A DNA stretch of 64,000 bases, taken from contig NC_060900.1 in NCBI RefSeq assembly GCF_014805685.1, positions 2,609,101-2,673,100 of the forward strand. Direction: 5' to 3'. This stretch comes from Silurus meridionalis (Eukaryota; Chordata; Actinopteri; Siluriformes; Siluridae). A program made the position numbers and the translations under genes. This document shows, piece after piece, positions 59,585 through 64,000 of the stretch. Within the stretch, counting starts at the first letter, position 1. Each line of letters begins with the position of its first letter. The notes beneath the pieces are model-generated. The model saw only the letters and a list, made by a program, of their open reading frames with translations. It did not search any database and was not told the origin of the DNA.

Positions 59585-62500
59585 ACACGCACACCCACAC
59601 CCACACACACACGCACAGCAAAAAGCGAACGCGTTTTCAGATCAACAGATCAAATCAAATCACTGGAACAATGTGGGAAGCGTGTGATTGGCCGCCCCTG
59701 ATCATCATTCTGTACATCACACATGAGGCTGAGGGGGAAAAAAATCGTGTGTGTTTCTGTGCCGTGTGTAAAAACCTACGTAATCCGTGAAGCAGAGAGT
59801 GTAGCCATCTTTCCTTCCCCCCCTCCAGTTCTGCAGGGATGATACAGATAGACTACAGCTGAGCACATCAGCTCAATGCAGAAATGAATTCAGAAATAAA
59901 TAAAAAATAAATAAAATCATACACCATACGCCTCACACACAAGCTTTCAGTTTAGCACTTTAGTGCTTTCACTAGGTCCTGGCTTCAGAGATGCATGAGG
60001 AGTCTTCTAGAGATTTCCAGAAAGGTCTGAGGACACATTTATACACGGCATGGACAAAATGTTTGTGGACACCTGAGCGTGAGATCGAAAGGTTTTTTGT
60101 TTGTTTTGTTTTTTTAAACATCCCATTCCCCGTTTGCTCTTACAATAACCTCCACTCTTCTGGGAAGATGCTTCACTAGATTCTATAGAGATTTGTGCTT
60201 ATTCAGGACGTACAAAAGGGCTGAAGCTCTACAGAGGATCTTCCCTCCAAACAGCTTTTGGGTCTCCTGGTTCAATTTCAATCTCCAAAGACGTCATAAA
60301 CAGTCGTGTGCCTCCGGCATTGTGCTAACGGTTTGGGGAGGAGCCACATATGGCTGGAAAAGTCAAGCGTCCCACTTCTTTTGTCCATACAGTGCACCTC
60401 CGGTTTGATGAAATCAAACTACCTTATAGCATAAGAAAGTGAAGCACGGTGGTGGTGGCGATGGCGTGAAATCAAGTCACCCTTGGCCAGGTGGTTGTTC
60501 GCTTGGTTGGTAGGTAGAAACATGGCTGTCCTACAACGAACAGGTGAAGTAAATAACACTGTTGATCTCTTCATCATGGCACCTGTTAGTGGGTGGAGAT
60601 ATTTATGAGGCAGCAAGTGATGTCTAGACGACTGGACTAAAGCATCTCCAAAACTCTTGTAGGCTGGTGGTCTGCAGTGGTCAGTATCTATCAAAAGTGC
60701 TCTGAGGAAGGAACAGCGGCGAACCGGCGACAGCGTCGCGGGCGGCTGAGGCTCAGTGATGCTGCTCAGTTCTTTGAAACATCTCATGTGCCATGATTAT
60801 CTGGTGCTTGTAGAGCACCCAATTGTCTGAAACCTTTTAGGTAGATTGTTTTTTGAACAAACTCTGGTTCGTCCATGAACTTGCGAAGGTTTACCGAGAT
60901 GGTGTCAAGAAACATTATGGAATACGAGAAACAGAAATATGATGGGTTATTACGACATGTTATTACGGGTATGATGGGTTATTACGACATGTTATTACGG
61001 GTATGATGGGTTATTACGACATGTTATTACGGGTATGATGGGTTATTACGACATGTTATTACGGGTATGATGGGTTATTACGACATGTTATTACGGGTAC
61101 GATGGGTTATTACGACATGTAACCTCTTTCATGTTGCACGTTTTATTAATAAATAATGCGCAAATGCTCAATAGGGGGTCGACACTCGTGCAAGCCACAG
61201 TAAAAGACTTCGATATCACAATCTGGTGTTCGGAGGTGTTTGTTAGAACCTATAAAGTTTCAGGCATCGAGAGACCGAGGAGGAAAACAAAACGTAATAC
61301 ACAAAGCAGTTATGGAAAACTAAACGAGTGTGACATGATGATATTCATACAGAAAGAAAAAAAGAAAGAAAAGAAAAGTCTGCCCTCTGAAACATCTCCA
61401 TCTCGCAACTGAAACTGGTTATAAACAGCAAATATCGTTTCTACGGTTACAGGTTTCAGTGTCTACTCTTTTCTCCTTCCAGTGAAACGAGACTCGTGTT
61501 AAAGTGGGATTCCAGAGTTTCAGTCTTGATAGGACACGTTTTAATTCATAGCAACTCAGGGTGTAACGGTGCACGTATTTGTAATCCTGTTTAGGTGCGG
61601 AACCTGGTTACCAAGTACCAAGATATCCCTCCTGTACATATTAAGCGAGACACGGACTGAGCCGTAAATGTTGTGTACACCCCTTTATATATTGACCCGT
61701 TCTAGAATGCTTGATTCTGACTGGCTGGAATGATTTTTTTTTTTTTTTACACAAACAATCGAGACCGAGACGGAGACGTGCAGAGGTGAGAACATAAATC
61801 CAAAAGTGCATCAGAACCCAAACGCCGTACCTTCTTTCTCCCTGTCGGAGGGCGTCGGTGTTCTGGTTCGGATCCGTGGGCTCCCGGATTCAGCGATGCT
61901 GCCGGGGTAATGCTGCGATTTGATTGGCTGAGGATGCTGTTGCTGCTGCTGTTGCTGCTGCTGCTGCTTGGTCACTTGGGACGACTCGTGTGCCATGATG
62001 ATCTGCTGTTCGTAGAGTGCCTGTGCATCGGGCATCAGCTGCGGCTTCCCCAACATGCCTCCAGCGGCTACGGAAATGTCTGGCATCTGCACACGAGCAT
62101 GAAAAGTGTTCAAGCAGAGGATTTTAAACGTTTCCATTTCAACTGATCGAAATGATAAACTGCAGCAAGAAGCGATGAGAGAATGTGATGAAACGAATGC
62201 AAACGATGCCTGATTTCCTTGGTACCACTGTGGTGTTGTTTTTTATAGTACCTCTGGTACTGCATTAATACTGAATAAAAAAAAGTTTTGAAATAGAAAA
62301 AAATTGTTGATTTATTATTATTATAATGATTTATTATAATATTTATGATTTATGATTCTAGACCATGATCCTGAAGCCTGTGGATCAGGACTAACAGCCA
62401 TGTGCTGAGAGGACGGATGGAGGAGAACGACAGCTCGGTGATGTCAGAGATTTGCAGCAGTCTTATTATCCATGGTAACGGAGGCAGGTCGGTGCATCTA

Positions 62501-63299
62501 ATCCGCTCTGAGACGGCAGAGGGGATCAGACTATTCACATGGCATGTGACACACACACACACACACAAGGGACGGTGAGATTCACCGATTTACATAAAAG
62601 TGAATCGCAATGCATTGTTTTTCACTTGCATCTGCAAAAAAAAGATTTATTTCTATATAATAATTCGTTGAGGCGCTACACTTTAACTCTTTACAAAGGG
62701 AGCGATCATTTGTGACCGTTTTTTCTTCCCATGTAGATCGATTTCTCCTTATTAAACCATTTCCCTCAGCACCGCTACGTGAAAAACGATGCTACGGCGT
62801 GTCCCGAGAGTCACATAGAATGGAGATTTACATGGCAGAGGTAGAGCTGTAACTTCCTGGAGACACAACAGGAATAGAACGCCTGGAAATGGAAATCGGG
62901 AATCGAACTGCTTCTTAATAGGGGCGAATTGTATCGTATCGCATCGGTCGCTGCTTCGTGTGTATCTTTAATGTATCGTTGTATAGATTATGTATAAAGA
63001 CACACACCAGGGTGCGGTTTACGAGTCGTTCTCTTATCCACTGCAGCGTTATAGAATTACAGATGTGGGATGATGCGATCAAAGAGAACGGGTGTGTAAT
63101 TAGTGTGTACTTAGGGACTGGTGAGGTGTGCGGGAGGTCTGCGTGTGTGTGTGTGTGTGTGTGTGTTTGTGTGCTCACTATGGGAGGAATAGCGGCTGCT
63201 CTCTGTTTGAGCTGTTTGAGGTCCAGTGGTTTCTGCAGTGCAGTTGAGATCACGCCGTCGTGGGCGTAACTCAACAGGCTCGGCCTGGGAGACGTTATT
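47096..63299 (-). CDS. ncor2: Nuclear receptor corepressor 2 (SMRT), C-terminal 1,408 residues in 26 exons; gene continues past 64 kb
   Basis: Twenty-six exons, listed separately, join phase-compatibly into 4,227 coding nt ending in TGA at 47096-47098. Family knowledge: SMRT/NCoR are nuclear scaffolds that bring HDAC3, TBL1 and GPS2 to unliganded nuclear receptors. The N-terminal SANT and HDAC3-activating domains are not in the window. Seen here, numbered within this fragment: a 10-Gln run (81-90); GSI[ST] motifs near 193, 276, 298, 413 and 487; a 50-residue Arg-Glu/Arg-Asp repeat (798-847); an APIWRPG block; CoRNR motif 1 LAQHISEVI (1051-1059, split across exons 19/20); CoRNR motif 2 LEAIIRKAL (1249-1257); and the conserved end EEPKPLLCSQYETLSDSE. 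Blocks such as AYYLPRHLAP, PLDLKQLKQRAAAIPP and RRTPLTNRVWEDRPSS match SMRT as I remember it. VKQEQLSPRG and position beside rflna favour ncor2 over ncor1. No in-frame stop was met. Confidence 0.95.
47561..47971. mobile_element. Nonautonomous DNA-transposon-like repeat, family C copy 1
   Basis: In the ncor2 intron between the last two coding exons. Left tacagggtttctgcagg and right inverse tacatggttcccacagg form weak terminal repeats. It shares gaaagctgattggctgttgc and the aagaccctgtgg tail with the copy at 52.7 kb. No clear target duplication was found. Confidence 0.62.
48003..48173 (-). CDS. ncor2: ncor2 exon y
   Basis: It encodes KSKSSGRSNGRKTKSPGPGL, then RPSSVSSVHSEGDCNRRTP and LTNRVWEDRPSST. 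The last segments are almost identical to human SMRT as I recall it. The acceptor is tgttgtag and the donor G|gtaaga. Length 171 nt. Confidence 0.95.
48312..48494 (-). CDS. ncor2: ncor2 exon x, CoRNR motif 2
   Basis: It encodes VAVRSQPPPDSSGNTIG, then LEAIIRKALMGKYDDQ. LEAIIRKAL is the C-terminal corepressor nuclear-receptor box. The exon continues to DEPYTLS with donor G|gtatgg. Length 183 nt. In mammals the segment upstream is longer (TGLMTYRSQA...), absent here. Confidence 0.95.
48621..48674 (-). CDS. ncor2: ncor2 exon w, small
   Basis: A 54-nt exon encoding SGQPGTEIFNMPASATG, the conserved SQPGTEIFNMPA segment between the two receptor-interaction regions. The acceptor is ccctcctccag and the donor G|gtaacc. 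Skipping would keep the frame. Confidence 0.93.
48715..49095 (+). mobile_element. Tc1-derived dispersed repeat, copy 10
   Basis: In the ncor2 intron between exons v and w, antisense to the gene. The left end (gtttgtggacacctgag) is present; the right end stops at an A run near 49100, only about 30 bp from exon v's donor. Confidence 0.68.
49128..49264 (-). CDS. ncor2: ncor2 exon v
   Basis: It encodes MGSRSPSSSSQPPAFFSKL, then TENNSAIVKSKKEMIKKM and GNDSDF. QPPAFFSKLTEnNSA is nearly invariant in SMRT/NCoR. The acceptor is tctcggtcag and the donor A|gtgagt. Length 137 nt. Confidence 0.94.
49321..49831 (-). repeat. SINE (family A) copy split by about 330 bp
   Basis: The tail piece (tttatggcatttgacagac, 49321-49370) and centre/head piece (aaagcgatttacaatgat to gaagtccaacatc, 49704-49831) belong to one SINE orientation, separated by unrelated AT-rich DNA. 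In the ncor2 intron between exons u and v. Confidence 0.55.
49913..50044 (-). CDS. ncor2: ncor2 exon u
   Basis: It encodes SPPQSKVSPVSLSADCIEPV, then SPPGGVSEPES and CPSEQAEQ. It matches the SMRT IEPVSPPEG block. Plus-strand 49967-49980 (CGCCCCCTGGTGG) is a CTCF-like core inside coding sequence. The donor is GG|gtatag. Length 132 nt. Confidence 0.9.
50171..50367 (-). CDS. ncor2: ncor2 exon t, second half of CoRNR motif 1
   Basis: It begins EVIKKDYMRQSQQGQ, completing LAQHISEVI, and continues to PVLDLTRPPSAPQTP and ETSVGSRFTPEGSSNDR. The acceptor is tcctgtttcag and the donor AG|gtgagg. Length 197 nt. Confidence 0.93.
50457..50542 (-). CDS. ncor2: ncor2 exon s, first half of CoRNR motif 1
   Basis: It encodes ERLSPSQQPPSPAVKSSQ and RVVTLAQHIS, ending phase 0 inside the LxxxIxxxI corepressor helix that docks on unliganded nuclear receptors. 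The donor is AGC|gtgagc. Length 86 nt; skipping would remove half the motif. Confidence 0.93.
50891..50927 (+). repeat. TG microsatellite in ncor2 intron r-s
   Basis: About 18 TG units. Confidence 0.93.
51191..51507 (-). CDS. ncor2: ncor2 exon r
   Basis: It encodes STTQSSSRYSNYSGHPQRAS, then KMSSPSGSSVYASAF and KDHELRAL. At 317 nt it is the largest exon here. Content is Ser/Pro-rich and presumably disordered; identity comes from phase continuity and the GRTIPILATESGIMNKTP segment. The donor is G|gtgaga. Confidence 0.88.
51651..51828 (-). CDS. ncor2: ncor2 exon q
   Basis: It encodes AAEQTGSSSSSSRPPSLPYS, then MSPRPQESLQHRPTVLHNTS, and ends STSVLR. It matches the SMRT segment after APIWRPG (TEQ, Ser run, RPxVLHNT). 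The donor is AG|gtcaga. Length 178 nt. Confidence 0.93.
51917..51959 (+). repeat. TG microsatellite close to the ncor2 exon p donor
   Basis: CA in sense, starting about 8 nt inside the intron. Confidence 0.93.
51968..52210 (-). CDS. ncor2: ncor2 exon p, Arg-Glu/Arg-Asp repeat
   Basis: It starts GSSHISKLQGTPTPS, then has 25 uninterrupted acidic-Arg dipeptides (plus 52014-52163), then SLGHGNVEHAPIWRPG. EHAPIWRPG matches SMRT. I recall a shorter stretch of this type in human SMRT, so the run looks expanded. The coding DNA is an imperfect GA-type microsatellite with mixed Arg codons (AGA, AGG, CGC, CGA, CGG). Confidence 0.92.
52273..52437 (-). repeat. SINE (family A) copy
   Basis: gcatttggaagatgcagagc tail with a small duplication, acttacaattatctcattc, gggccttgctcaagggccc and an attgagctaccactt tRNA head. 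In the ncor2 intron between exons o and p. Confidence 0.7.
52509..52604 (-). CDS. ncor2: ncor2 exon o
   Basis: A 96-nt exon encoding ASASPMDRINYLSGTPTTFP and SRGYTTSPISP. It corresponds to SMRT ATAMDRLAYL. The donor CAG|gtacac is followed by a CA repeat about 8 nt in. Confidence 0.88.
52667..53055. mobile_element. Nonautonomous DNA-transposon-like repeat, family C copy 2
   Basis: In the ncor2 intron between exons n and o, same orientation as copy 1. It starts tacagggtttctgcagg and ends near cacagaaaccctaaagta, and shares agaaagctgattggctgttg with copy 1. Confidence 0.62.
53092..53334 (-). CDS. ncor2: ncor2 exon n
   Basis: It encodes AYYLPRHLAPAPGYPHPYPP, then YLIRGFPDTAALENRHTLF and DYITSQQMHQW. 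This is one of the best conserved SMRT/NCoR blocks in the window. The donor GAG|gtagac runs into a short CA repeat. Length 243 nt. Confidence 0.95.
53418..53633 (-). CDS. ncor2: ncor2 exon m
   Basis: It encodes SAKVPQQERKSTPTPRE, then SYERLLQGLGTDMYPRQI and LPFDPAALPRGIPLDP. The last block is a clear SMRT signature (IPRGIPLD). The donor is G|gtaggc. Length 216 nt. Confidence 0.93.
53940..54255 (-). CDS. ncor2: ncor2 exon l
   Basis: It starts phase 0 with GTPLKLEPAGSSKRHDVRS and includes a Ser/Pro-rich region ending SRDTPQRQHE. SKRHDVRSIISS corresponds to SMRT SKKHDVRSLI. The donor is G|gttagg. Length 316 nt. Confidence 0.92.
54357..54577 (-). CDS. ncor2: ncor2 exon k, third GSITQ module
   Basis: It encodes IPRHVDAQEEYSRREPKQ, then KEGGRSIHLIPPEG, and ends KEGSITQ in phase 0 (CAG|gtcact). 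It corresponds to the SMRT segment with GRSIHEIPR. Plus-strand bases 54396-54410 within it resemble a CTCF core motif. Confidence 0.92.
54665..54736 (-). CDS. ncor2: ncor2 exon j
   Basis: A 72-nt in-frame exon encoding LMGRAMPQERESPRPHHRG and SISQ plus one base of a split Gly codon. It matches the SMRT GLMGRA...RGSITQG segment. The donor is G|gtgagc. Skipping would keep the frame. Confidence 0.88.
54844..54969 (-). CDS. ncor2: ncor2 exon i
   Basis: It encodes APNPKEEGRGEVLGMKRSYE and IMEGGGISRVLPLRDTLSTAE. The acceptor is cctgtttacag and the donor G|gtcagt. KRSYEIMEG corresponds to the SMRT KRxYxMMEG block. Confidence 0.88.
55095..55242 (-). CDS. ncor2: ncor2 exon h
   Basis: It starts phase 0 with GTPADVLYKGTITRLIAEDSPSR and includes GHVLYEGISGHVLSYD, all strongly SMRT-like. 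The donor is C|gtaatt. Length 148 nt. Confidence 0.92.
55501..55553 (+). repeat. CA microsatellite in ncor2 intron g-h
   Basis: About 26 CA units. Confidence 0.94.
55637..56055 (+). mobile_element. Tc1-derived dispersed repeat, copy 11
   Basis: In the ncor2 intron between exons g and h. It runs from aggtatgtgaacacctgacc to tcaggtgtcccaatacttttgt, with a small central deletion. Confidence 0.7.
56143..56214 (+). repeat. CA microsatellite directly at the ncor2 exon g donor
   Basis: GU in sense, about 36 units, beginning with the GT of the splice donor itself. Confidence 0.95.
56215..56318 (-). CDS. ncor2: ncor2 exon g, second GSITQ module
   Basis: It encodes PMPAVQGGSITKGIPGTRIH and ends SSITYRGGSITQ in phase 0. 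The intron 3' of it begins CAG|gtgtgtgt, with GU repeats directly from the splice site for about 72 nt. The upstream intron carries a 52-nt GU repeat ending 8 nt before the exon. Length 104 nt, frame-shifting if skipped. Confidence 0.9.
56327..56378 (+). repeat. CA microsatellite directly before the ncor2 exon g acceptor
   Basis: GU in sense, 26 units, ending 8 nt before the exon. Confidence 0.95.
56828..56938 (-). CDS. ncor2: ncor2 exon f
   Basis: It encodes GYPVVKQEQLSPRGPSSSQ through ESLGGR. VKQEQLSPRG is a SMRT block. The acceptor cacacag is preceded by an exceptionally long CU repeat (plus-strand GA run, 56945-57020). Length 111 nt. Confidence 0.88.
56943..57020 (+). repeat. GA microsatellite before the ncor2 exon f acceptor
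   Basis: CU in sense, about 38 units, serving as an extreme polypyrimidine tract; further GA-rich sequence to 57150. Confidence 0.94.
57242..57291 (+). repeat. CA microsatellite at the ncor2 exon e donor
   Basis: GU in sense, 25 units, starting 2-3 nt into the intron. Confidence 0.95.
57294..57393 (-). CDS. ncor2: ncor2 exon e
   Basis: It begins phase 0 with GTPVQMHSPAHSSDYGK, matching SMRT, and ends HRKL plus one base. The donor G|gtagtg runs straight into a GU repeat of about 50 nt in the transcript. Length 100 nt. Confidence 0.88.
57830..58420 (+). repeat. Degenerate minisatellite in ncor2 intron (exons d-e)
   Basis: Recurring blocks gaggtgtaataatactggtt, gttatgttgcgatgttgtca and gacagttgtgcgatgttac in shuffled order. 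Unit about 50-60 bp. The array ends about 40 bp from exon d's donor. Confidence 0.72.
58462..58559 (-). CDS. ncor2: ncor2 exon d, first GSITQ module
   Basis: It encodes PQQERLAGVRPLHIPDPPPLIS and ends KPGGSITQ in phase 0 at CAG|gtacac. The acceptor is unusual: the intron ends in about 70 nt of UG repeat followed by ctgtgtag, with no polypyrimidine tract. Length 98 nt, so skipping would shift the frame. Confidence 0.85.
58569..58639 (+). repeat. CA microsatellite before the ncor2 exon d acceptor
   Basis: GU in sense, about 35 units, occupying the place of the polypyrimidine tract. Confidence 0.95.
58690..59050 (+). repeat. Pyrimidine-rich tract in ncor2 intron c-d
   Basis: About 360 bp dominated by C and T on the plus strand (tttct, cttcc motifs), so purine-rich in ncor2 sense. 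Opposite strand bias to the tract at 63.3 kb. Confidence 0.8.
59188..59233 (+). repeat. TG microsatellite downstream of the ncor2 exon c donor
   Basis: CA in sense, beginning about 20 nt into the intron. Confidence 0.93.
59255..59371 (-). CDS. ncor2: ncor2 exon c
   Basis: The acceptor is gtttgtag and the donor T|gtaaga. It encodes DKPRAFSPLTDLKKDPG through VMSPYLHYNS. Phases fit both neighbours. Identity rests on position in the chain and the DKPR start. Confidence 0.82.
60040..60400 (+). mobile_element. Tc1-derived dispersed repeat, copy 12
   Basis: In the ncor2 intron between exons b and c. It has both ends (acaaaatgtttgtggacacc at about 60056; cccacttcttttgtccata at about 60390) with internal deletions. 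Confidence 0.68.
60560..60770 (+). mobile_element. Tc1-like transposase fragment, DNA-binding region
   Basis: Plus-strand sequence encodes a decayed helix-turn-helix start of a Tc1 transposase (pieces: ARRLD, SISKTLVG, SAVVSIYQK, EEGTAANRRQ), preceded by catggcacctgttagtggg, a typical upstream stretch of this fish Tc1 group. It lies in an ncor2 intron, antisense to the gene. Frame disrupted. Confidence 0.72.
60938..61120 (+). repeat. 32-bp minisatellite, about 5.7 copies
   Basis: Near-identical units start at 60938, 60970, 61002, 61034, 61066 and 61098 (last partial, one variant base). Each holds gggttattacgacatg followed by ttattacggg. Very low divergence suggests recent expansion. In the ncor2 intron between exons b and c. 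Confidence 0.9.
61558..61700. repeat. Degenerate hAT-like end
   Basis: cagggtgtaacggtgcacgt followed by atttgtaatcctgttt and ggtgcggaacctgg. It resembles the terminus of a fish hAT family. In the ncor2 intron between exons b and c. Confidence 0.4.
61831..62086 (-). CDS. ncor2: ncor2 exon b, polyglutamine
   Basis: It starts in phase 0 after gtgtgcag with MPDISVAAGGMLGKPQ and includes LMPDAQALYEQQIIM. Ten consecutive Gln codons (CAG with two CAA) follow at 61937-61966. The exon ends SDREKE plus one base at G|gtacgg. Length is 256 nt. Confidence 0.9.
62087..63178 (-). other. ncor2: ncor2 intron between exons a and b
   Basis: Mostly unique sequence. Short CA tract at 62549-62567, TTATTA-rich piece at 62.3 kb, a possible DNA-transposon end near 62,920 (gaattgtatcgtatcgcatc). 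No additional exon recognised. Confidence 0.5.
63179..63299 (-). CDS. ncor2: ncor2 exon a (first in window)
   Basis: The acceptor is tctctag and the donor ATA|gtgagc, phase 0. It encodes ITSPRPSLLSYAHDG and PLDLKQLKQRAAAIPPI, a block conserved in SMRT/NCoR. The first base completes a codon from an exon outside the window. The acceptor is preceded in the transcript by about 370 nt of pyrimidine-rich sequence. Confidence 0.9.
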
Positions 63300-63680
63300 C
63301 TAGAGAAAACGAGAGAGGGAGAGAGATTAGATGAAAAAAAGAGGGACGAAAAGGAGAACTGCATGGACGGGATGAAAGAGAAGAGAGAGATGGAAAGGAA
63401 GGAAAAGAAGGAACAGAGGAAAATGATGGCATAAACAAGCAAGAGATGATGAAGAGAAAGTGAAAAGAAAAGCAGAGGGAAAAACAGGGAAAATAAAGAG
63501 GGAAAACTCGAGAAAAGGAATGAGAAAGAAAAAAATGCAAGAAAAAAGGGGACAGAAGAGGACATAACAGGGCAGAAAAGGAGGAAGGAGATTGCAGACG
63601 AGTGGAAAGGAAAGGGAATGAAAGATGAAAAGAAAAGACAAATGAACGGAGGAGAGAATAGGATGTCATTCCTAAATATG
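63300..63680 (+). repeat. Purine-rich tract upstream of the first ncor2 exon in the window
   Basis: About 370 bp almost entirely A and G on the plus strand (aaggaag, gagaaag motifs), so pyrimidine-rich in ncor2 sense. It is not a simple tandem repeat. It opens long Ser/Phe/Leu frames that are not genes. Confidence 0.85.
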
Positions 63681-63757
63681 GTCAGAGTCCATCCTATTTA
63701 CACTCTATAAACAAACTTGGTGTATTATTAAAATTCCACTTGCGTTCTCGTGCACGT

Positions 63758-63868
63758 ACACACACACACGCACGCACGCACGCACACGCACACACGCACA
63801 CGCACACACGCACACACGCACACACGCACACACGCACACACGCACACACGCACACACGCACACACGCA
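63758..63868 (+). repeat. CGCA/CACG interrupted CA microsatellite
   Basis: Regular alternation of CGCA and CACA units for about 110 bp. Confidence 0.92.
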
Positions 63869-63869
63869 C

Positions 63870-64000
63870 TACTCAGACTGCTGTTTCCTCTGGAGCAGCC
63901 AACACTGTGGAATAACAGAGCAGGTCGATTTAACACAAAGCGGCTCTGCTAAATCGGCCTCGTTTTTTCTCCTCTCTGACCCCTGCCACACCCCCTCACC
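63870..64000 (-). other. ncor2: ncor2 intron sequence at the window edge
   Basis: The next upstream ncor2 exon is not in the window. I see no coding block here. Confidence 0.45.

Noticed and set aside
60938..61120. Regular direct repeats resembling a CRISPR array
   Set aside because: The 32-bp units are contiguous without variable spacers, and the context is an intron of a vertebrate gene. It is a minisatellite.
61910..62146. Plus-strand frame with a leucine run
   Set aside because: Antisense of the polyglutamine exon of ncor2.
62915..63669. Long Ser/Phe/Leu-rich minus-strand frames up to 216 aa
   Set aside because: They come from the purine-rich tract; only the part at 63179-63299 is a real ncor2 exon, bounded by splice sites.

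Overview
The window is vertebrate nuclear DNA, most likely from a ray-finned fish. The evidence is two multi-exon genes with canonical GT-AG introns, many Tc1/mariner, hAT and tRNA-derived SINE remnants of kinds common in teleosts, and very dense CA/GT, GA, GATA and GACA microsatellites. A siluriform (catfish-like) origin is a guess from the repeat style. No prokaryotic features were found.

Layout. Positions 1 to about 32,200 show no coding gene. They are intergenic DNA (possibly partly 5' flank of the next gene) packed with microsatellites, three minisatellites, SINEs, Tc1 remnants and three hAT-type elements bounded by 8-bp target-site duplications. At 32,363-40,080 on the + strand lies a complete three-exon gene for a refilin (rflna/FAM101A type, 219 aa), a filamin-binding protein. 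The stretch 40,350-44,000 is intergenic and holds a Tc1 element and Tc1-derived repeats. From about 44,000 to 63,299 on the - strand lies the 3' part of a nuclear receptor corepressor gene (ncor2/SMRT type). I assembled 26 consecutive coding exons, all phase-compatible, encoding the C-terminal 1,408 residues. These include two CoRNR nuclear-receptor-binding motifs and the conserved C-terminal end. The 5' part of this gene lies beyond position 64,000.

The two genes are convergent (tail to tail). From memory, RFLNA and NCOR2 have the same arrangement on human 12q24.31, which supports both identifications. They are not known to act in one pathway: refilin organises actin through filamin, and SMRT is a nuclear scaffold for HDAC3 repression complexes.

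I found no convincing undescribed system. The most interesting signals are: GU or CA repeats sitting directly at ncor2 and rflna splice sites, including one 3' splice site that has a UG repeat where a polypyrimidine tract is expected; a run of 25 Arg-Glu/Arg-Asp dipeptides in ncor2; repeated GSITQ|GTP exon junctions in ncor2; a decayed Tc1-derived family with about 13 copies in 64 kb; and a homotypic cluster of GGATTA motifs in a 24-bp minisatellite.
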